Assembly (NCBI RefSeq): GCF_022869805.1
Contig: NZ_CP094974.1
Location: 2,790,001-2,854,000 of the forward strand
Length of the DNA: 64,000 bases
Direction of reading: 5' to 3'
DNA from: Halosolutus halophilus
GTDB taxonomy: Archaea; Halobacteriota; Halobacteria; Halobacteriales; Natrialbaceae
Each line of letters starts with the position of its first letter. Positions within the stretch are counted from its first letter, which is position 1. A program made the translations under genes and the position numbers. Under the pieces are notes generated by a model. It was not told where the DNA came from, searched no databases, and saw nothing but the letters and a program-made list of their open reading frames with translations. Shown one piece after another: positions 59,355 to 64,000 of the stretch.

Positions 59355-60323
59355 ATGGCCATCGCTGAGGACGCCGAGGAAGCGGAGACCGACGACGGGG
59401 GCCGCGCCGTCGACGCTCGCGATCCAGACACGACGAGCACGCCCGACGACGACCGCGGCCGCGAGACGACCAGGGCGGACGACGATCGCTACACGCGCAA
59501 GCAGAGCGTCCTGATCACCGGCTGTTCGTCCGGGATCGGCCGTGCGACCGCCGAGGCCTTCCTCGCGGAGAACTGGCAGGTGATCGCGACCGCGCGAAAC
59601 GCCGACGACATCGCGGAACTCGCCGACGCGGGCTGTACGACGCTCGAACTCGACGTCACCGATCCGGACCAGGTCGCGAGCGTCGTCGAGGAGACCGTCG
59701 ACCGCGGCGGCGCGATCGACTGTCTCGTGAACAACGCCGGCTACGCCCAGATGGGTCCGATCGAGGACGTCTCGACGGTCGATCTCCACCGGCAGTTCGA
59801 CGTCAACGTCTACGGCCCCCACCGTCTCGCACGCGCCGCCCTGCCGCACATGCGCGCCCAGGGCGAGGGCCGGATCGTCAACGTCTCGAGCGTCGCCGGC
59901 CGCGTCTCGCTCCCGGGATCGGGCGCGTACTCGGGCTCGAAACACGCCCTCGAAGCGATGAGCGACGCGCTGCGCAGCGAAGTCGAAGAATTCGGGATCG
60001 ACGTCGTCCTGGTCGAACCCGGGCCGGTCGAGACGAACTTCTCCGATCGGGCCGACGAGGAACTCCCGGAGGCCGATCGGACGCCGGCCTACGAGAAACT
60101 GTACGAGATCTACGACGACGCACAGCTGATCGGCGGCGGAAGGGGCGGACCCTTCGCATCCACGCCCGAGGACGTCGCCGCGGCGATCCTCGAGGCCGGT
60201 ACCTGTCCCGAGCCGCCGGCGCGGTACCCGGTCGGGCCGCTCGGCCAGTTCGGCGTCTACGCCCGGTACCTTCCCGATCGGTTCCGTGATGCGGGGTACG
60301 GACTGCTCCGGAAGCTGGTCTAA
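59355..60323 (+). CDS. Short-chain dehydrogenase/reductase
   Basis: The 322-residue classical SDR has TGCSSGIG (TGxxxGxG) near residue 57, NNAGYAQMG, a catalytic Ser in VNVSSVAG and the Tyr-Lys pair in YSGSKHALEAM. The first 45 residues are a disordered acidic extension (EDAEEAETDDGGRAVDARDP). The C-terminus reads VGPLGQFGVYARYLPDRF. Substrate unknown. Glycerate kinase starts 12 bases after its stop, so they are likely co-transcribed. Confidence 0.9.
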   Translation: MAIAEDAEEAETDDGGRAVDARDPDTTSTPDDDRGRETTRADDDRYTRKQSVLITGCSSGIGRATAEAFLAENWQVIATARNADDIAELADAGCTTLELDVTDPDQVASVVEETVDRGGAIDCLVNNAGYAQMGPIEDVSTVDLHRQFDVNVYGPHRLARAALPHMRAQGEGRIVNVSSVAGRVSLPGSGAYSGSKHALEAMSDALRSEVEEFGIDVVLVEPGPVETNFSDRADEELPEADRTPAYEKLYEIYDDAQLIGGGRGGPFASTPEDVAAAILEAGTCPEPPARYPVGPLGQFGVYARYLPDRFRDAGYGLLRKLV

Positions 60324-60334
60324 GAGGACACGAC

Positions 60335-61696
60335 ATGTTCCACCACCGCGAACGACGTGCGAGGACGCCAGCACACGAGACCGCCCTGGATTGTCTCGAG
60401 GCTGGCATCACAGCCGCGTTGCCAAAGGAAGTGGTTTCCTCCACCGTCGATCTCGACGGCAAGACGTTCGCGGTCGGTGACGCGGCCTACGATCTCGACG
60501 AGTACGACCGACTCCTCGTCCTCGGCGGCGGCAAGGCGTCCGGCGGGTTCGCCGCGGCGCTCGCCGATCGGCTCGGGTCCCGTCTCGACGGCGGCGCCGT
60601 CGTCACGACGAACGTCGACACGGCCGCCGCCGGTCCGATCGACGTTCGCGAGGGCGATCACCCGACCCCCACGGAGCGGAACGTCCAGGCGACGGCGGAG
60701 ATTCTCGAACGCGCCGGGTCCGCCACCGGTGAGACGCTCGTGCTCGCGATCGTTACGGGCGGTGCGAGCGCGCTGTGGTGTGCGCCCGCCACCGACCTCA
60801 CGCTGTCCGACCTGCAGCGGACGACCGACGCGCTGCTCGCGTCCGGTGCCTCGATCGACGAGATCAACGCCGTCCGCAAGCACTGTTCGGCGATCAAGGG
60901 CGGGCAACTGGCACGCGCGGCCGCTCCCGCGACCGTCGTCACGCTCGCGATCAGCGACGTCGTCGGCGACGATCCGTCCGTGATCGGAAGCGGGCCGACG
61001 GTGCCCGACGCGAGCACGTTCGGCGACGCGCTCGCCGTGCTCGATCGCTACGACATCCGTGACTCCGTGCCGGAATCGGTGGTCGATCGACTCGAACGAG
61101 GTGCAGACGGTGAACTGGCCGAGACCCCCGACGAGAACGACCCGGCCGTCGCCGAGAACGAGGGCGACTGGCACTGCCTCGCGAACGGCCGGACGGCGAT
61201 CGACGCCGCCCGCGACGTCGCCCGAGAGCGTGGCTACGAACCGCTCGTGCTCTCCAGTCGACTCGGCGGCGAGGCAAGCGAGGTCGGACGCGTCCACGCC
61301 GGCGTCGCCGCCGAAATCGCGGCCGGCGGCGATCCCGTCGAGCGACCGGCGATCGTCCTCTCCGGCGGCGAGGTAACCGTCACCGTCGACGGCGACGGCA
61401 CCGGCGGGCCGAACCAGGAACTCGCGCTGGCGACGGCGCTCGAACTCGCCGATACCGGGACCGACGCAATCCTCGCGAGCGTCGATACCGACGGCATCGA
61501 CGGCCCGACGGACGCCGCCGGTGCGATCGTCGATCGGGAGTCGATCCCGCCCGACGAGTCCGAAACTGCGCGACGCGCACTCGCCGAGAACGACGTCTAC
61601 GACGCGCTCGACGACCGATCGGCGCTCCTCCGGACCGGATACACGGGCACGAACGTGAACGACCTTCGCGTCCTCGTCGTCCCGGCGGCCGACTGA
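60335..61696 (+). CDS. gck: Glycerate 2-kinase (MOFRL family)
   Basis: The 453-residue protein has the DUF4147/MOFRL layout: ALDCLEAGITAALP, LLVLGGGKASGGFAAAL, DHPTPTERNVQATAEIL, LAIVTGGASALWCAPA, AVRKHCSAIKGGQLARAA, and a C-terminal MOFRL domain with LSGGEVTVTVDGDGTGGPNQELALA. It phosphorylates glycerate to 2-phosphoglycerate. Haloarchaeal paralogues could act on related acids. Confidence 0.92.
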   Translation: MFHHRERRARTPAHETALDCLEAGITAALPKEVVSSTVDLDGKTFAVGDAAYDLDEYDRLLVLGGGKASGGFAAALADRLGSRLDGGAVVTTNVDTAAAGPIDVREGDHPTPTERNVQATAEILERAGSATGETLVLAIVTGGASALWCAPATDLTLSDLQRTTDALLASGASIDEINAVRKHCSAIKGGQLARAAAPATVVTLAISDVVGDDPSVIGSGPTVPDASTFGDALAVLDRYDIRDSVPESVVDRLERGADGELAETPDENDPAVAENEGDWHCLANGRTAIDAARDVARERGYEPLVLSSRLGGEASEVGRVHAGVAAEIAAGGDPVERPAIVLSGGEVTVTVDGDGTGGPNQELALATALELADTGTDAILASVDTDGIDGPTDAAGAIVDRESIPPDESETARRALAENDVYDALDDRSALLRTGYTGTNVNDLRVLVVPAAD

Positions 61697-61853
61697 GTCC
61701 GCGAGAGCCGGTACCTGTCCGGGGCAGTCGATCGACCACCGGCGAGTGTCCGGTCGACGTCACGAGACGAACACGGCACTCGAACTGCCGCCCCCCGATT
61801 TCGACGATCGTTGTAACAAGCATTTATTATCGTCGATGATAGAGTCGCGATCG

Positions 61854-62096
61854 ATGACAGTCACCACGGATGATCTCGAACGGACGGATACAGAGGTTCG
61901 CATTCCACCAGCCGTCGATGCTCCGCGAGCGAAACTCGTCTACCTCTGTCTCGACCTGCTCGGCGGGCAGACGGTCGACGACCTCCATCGAGTGACGAAC
62001 GTCCCGAAACTGAGTCTCTACAGCATCCTTCGGCTGCTCGAACGGGAGAACCTGGTTCGAAAACAGGGGGAGGAATACCGAATTTCGGACGCGTGA
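61854..62096 (+). CDS. Small winged-helix protein
   Basis: The 80-residue protein has a short acidic head and one HTH: RAKLVYLCLDLLGGQTVDDL, HRVTNVPKLSLYSILRLLER, ENLVRKQGEEYRIS. ATTTATTATC centred about 29 bases before ATG 61854 argues for this start over two upstream ATGs. Probably a transcription regulator without an effector domain. Confidence 0.8.
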   Translation: MTVTTDDLERTDTEVRIPPAVDAPRAKLVYLCLDLLGGQTVDDLHRVTNVPKLSLYSILRLLERENLVRKQGEEYRISDA

Positions 62097-62248
62097 CGGG
62101 CGTCTCACGACAGTTCGTCGCTCCTTCCGAAATCGCCAGTCTGAGCTGAAGAACCAGTTTCGGGACGGAACCAGTTACGGGGCAGTCGGGCAGCCAGGAC
62201 GAACCCTCGGAGATGGGCACCCGGGTCCGGACTCCGGGCCCGGAGCTC

Positions 62249-62470
62249 TCAATCGGCTGCCGTTCCGTCGGTCCGGACGCCCTCGGAGAGCGTGTACGCT
62301 CCACCGGTACACTGCCGGATCTCGCCGTCCTGCTGGAGCGTATAACAGTGGCGCTCGACCGTGACCGGGTGCTCATCGAGGGAGGCTGCAAGGTCCGGAA
62401 TCGTCGCTGGTTGGGACTCGTCGAGAACGTCGAGGATCAGTTCCCGGTCGATCGTGTCGGTGTCTCCCAT
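62249..62470 (-). CDS. Small winged-helix protein
   Basis: The 73-residue protein MGDTDTIDRELILDVLDESQ continues with TIPDLAASLDEHPVTVERHCYTLQQDGEIRQCTGGAYTL, a compact winged helix. The frame is open upstream but not protein-like. It converges with the other small wHTH gene, with 152 bases between. Likely DNA-binding; target unknown. Confidence 0.75.
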   Translation of the reverse strand: MGDTDTIDRELILDVLDESQPATIPDLAASLDEHPVTVERHCYTLQQDGEIRQCTGGAYTLSEGVRTDGTAAD

Positions 62471-62618
62471 AGGGGTCTCGTTCGAGAGTTCTCGAACACG
62501 ATCATCAACCGTTCGCCGCATTCCCAGTTGTCGAGAACGGTCCCGTAGTGAGTCGTCGAGAGCGGTTACCCCCTGTCGTCGTCGATCGACGAGGACGAGG
62601 CGATCACGTCCCGGCCCG

Positions 62619-63779
62619 CTACCGGAGACAGGCCGCGACGACCTCGAGCATCCCCTCGCCGCGGACTTCGTCCGCGAACAGCGGGACGCGCCGAACGTCG
62701 GTCCCACGGAAGAGTTCCTGCGCTTCGGCGAGTGCGGTTTGCTGGACGTCCCAGCGTCGCTGGCAAAACTCGCAGTCGTCGAGGTTCGGCTGCAGGAACT
62801 CGCCCTCGACGTCGTCGGTGACGTTCGAGAGCGGTTCCATGACCCGATTGACGACGACCGTCCCGACCGGAATGTCGAACTCCCGGAGTTGCTGGCGCAG
62901 GCGCTTCGACTCGACGACGCTCATCTCCTCGGGGACCATGACGATCCGGAAGTCGGTCCGGGCCGGGTCCCGTAACGCGGCCCGCAACCGTTCGATCCGC
63001 TCGCGCAACTCCTGGAGATCCTCGAGATCGGCCTCCTCCTCGGGCGGTTCCTGCCCGCCGAACATCCCCTTCATCCCCTCGATCATTCCGCCGATTCGCT
63101 GGCGAAACTGAAGGATCCGGCCCATCATCGAGTCCATCATCTCGGGAAGTCGGAGCAGGCGAAGCGTGTGACCCGTCGGCGCCGTGTCGACGATCACCCG
63201 ATCGAACCGGGGGTCGTCCATGTACTCGAGCAGTAGTTGCATCGCGGCCGCTTCGTCCGCACCGGGCATCGCGCCGCCGAAGACCGCGTCCATCGGCGAC
63301 TCCTCGCCGAGCATCTCGCCGAGTCCACCGAGGGCCTCCTCGCCCTGCGCGGCGAAGGCCGCTTTCCCTTGCTCCATCGCGTGCTCGGGATCGATCTCGG
63401 CACCGTAGAGCGGGACGTCCTCGCGAATGCGGCCCGGTTCGGCGGGGACGTCGGTCTCGAACGTATCGGACAGCGAGTGTGCTGGATCCGTCGAGACGAC
63501 GAGCGTGCGAGTGCCGCCGCGGGCGCTGTCCAGCGCCGTCGCGGCCGCCATCGTGGTCTTCCCGACGCCGCCCTTCCCGCCGTAGAGTACGTACTCGGGC
63601 CCGTCGATCGGCTCGTCCGATGGCTCGACGTCGATTCGTTCGCGGTCCTCCGTTCCCTCGACGGCGTCCGTCGGCGTCACCTCGATCGTGTGCGCACCGT
63701 CGTCCGCGTCGGTCTCGCCATCGTCTCGCGTCTCGTCCGAACCTTCCTCGTCGACCGGCTCGACGTCGATTCCACTCAT
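62619..63779 (-). CDS. Get3/ArsA-family (TRC40) ATPase
   Basis: The 386-residue protein has a deviant Walker A YGGKGGVGKTT near residue 66, switch regions STDPAHSLSD and VIVDTAPTGHTLRLL, a Met-rich helical region (PEMMDSMMGRILQ, GGMIEGMKGMFGG) and the zinc CxxC in CEFCQRRW, features of Get3 proteins that deliver tail-anchored membrane proteins. The first 60 residues are a very acidic extension. No ars genes are nearby, so targeting rather than arsenite export is favoured. Confidence 0.92.
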   Translation of the reverse strand: MSGIDVEPVDEEGSDETRDDGETDADDGAHTIEVTPTDAVEGTEDRERIDVEPSDEPIDGPEYVLYGGKGGVGKTTMAAATALDSARGGTRTLVVSTDPAHSLSDTFETDVPAEPGRIREDVPLYGAEIDPEHAMEQGKAAFAAQGEEALGGLGEMLGEESPMDAVFGGAMPGADEAAAMQLLLEYMDDPRFDRVIVDTAPTGHTLRLLRLPEMMDSMMGRILQFRQRIGGMIEGMKGMFGGQEPPEEEADLEDLQELRERIERLRAALRDPARTDFRIVMVPEEMSVVESKRLRQQLREFDIPVGTVVVNRVMEPLSNVTDDVEGEFLQPNLDDCEFCQRRWDVQQTALAEAQELFRGTDVRRVPLFADEVRGEGMLEVVAACLR

Positions 63780-63946
63780 ACGGGCCGATTCCCGGTCCGG
63801 ACAGGAGTATTCGTCGGTCTTTCCCCGATCGATCGGACCGTGAACCGCTGACGATCCTGACCTATGATACCCTTATACACTGAGTCTAACTATTATATTG
63901 CCTTACCCATTAATGTGTTTAAGAGCTAACCTTATTCGCGTGGAGC
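63780..63946. promoter_or_regulatory. AT-rich intergenic region with promoter for the last gene
   Basis: TTTAAG at 63918-63923 is centred 27 bases before GTG 63947. A minus-strand promoter for the Get3 gene should also lie here, but I cannot pinpoint it. Confidence 0.5.
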
Positions 63947-64000
63947 GTGTCGATCGACGTGAAGACCGCCGACCACGATTTCGTCGATATCCCCCTTACA
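63947..64000 (+). CDS. Start of an unidentified gene, cut by the right edge
   Basis: GTG 63947 opens VSIDVKTADHDFVDIPLT, 18 codons to the edge, and sits 27 bases below TTTAAG, the leaderless spacing. Too short to identify. Confidence 0.45.
   Translation, partial: MSIDVKTADHDFVDIPLT

Overview
The window is haloarchaeal chromosome, most likely from a Natrialbaceae-type organism (inference). The signs are high GC, proteins extremely rich in Asp and Glu, Tat-type lipoprotein signals (twin Arg plus a Cys lipobox), archaeal SecE-Spt5, a tRNA-Leu(GAG), and many genes whose ATG or GTG lies 25-29 bases below a TATA element, as in leaderless haloarchaeal transcripts. Most of it is dense housekeeping and metabolic sequence.

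Layout. 1-6 kb: aromatic/quinone and redox enzymes (ring-cleaving dioxygenase, Fe-ADH-type reductase, DoxX, glutathionyl-hydroquinone-reductase-like GST, SDR, zinc-type dehydrogenase). 6-20.6 kb: a three-gene MacB/FtsX-type ABC exporter, a Tat-anchored Dyp-like protein, a HAD hydrolase, an HTTM membrane protein, a MutS5-like ATPase, an R2-like ligand-binding oxidase, PurF and DUF420. 20.6-29.8 kb: a lower-GC accessory island ending beside tRNA-Leu. It holds broken genes (a Cys-rich protein, a mobile-element protein, TnpB), diverged repeats, a perfect 18-bp tandem-repeat gene, a HalOD1 protein, a PLDc_N membrane protein, a PQQ-propeller lipoprotein, a GNAT and a winged-helix regulator. 29.8-31.7 kb: bridging factor aMBF1 and AlaX.

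31.7-49.4 kb is a carbohydrate regulon. A GH13 alpha-amylase-family enzyme and two GH15-type enzymes would release glucose from maltodextrin taken up by a MalEFGK-type ABC importer. Glucose dehydrogenase, two 94%-identical gluconate dehydratases and KDPG aldolase carry it down the semi-phosphorylative Entner-Doudoroff route (no KDG kinase is seen here). A TrmB-family regulator is encoded inside the cluster, and TACT-N7-GAGTA-like sites lie in front of the second gluconate dehydratase and glucose dehydrogenase.

49.4-64 kb is core and repair sequence: HtrA protease, an F420-dependent LLM oxidoreductase, SecE-Spt5, a PHP protein, Mut7-C, a PolX operon, an AN1-rhomboid fusion, endonuclease V, SDR, glycerate 2-kinase, two small winged-helix proteins and a Get3/ArsA ATPase.

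I found no CRISPR array, rRNA or obviously unprecedented multigene system. The most interesting items are the duplicated gluconate dehydratase with its operators and an orphan copy of the operator-promoter, the decaying tRNA-adjacent island with the TETEEE repeat gene, the quinone module with an unusual Fe-ADH active site, and the R2lox with its crosslink residues in place. All assignments come from reading motifs by eye. Family names recalled from memory are marked as such.
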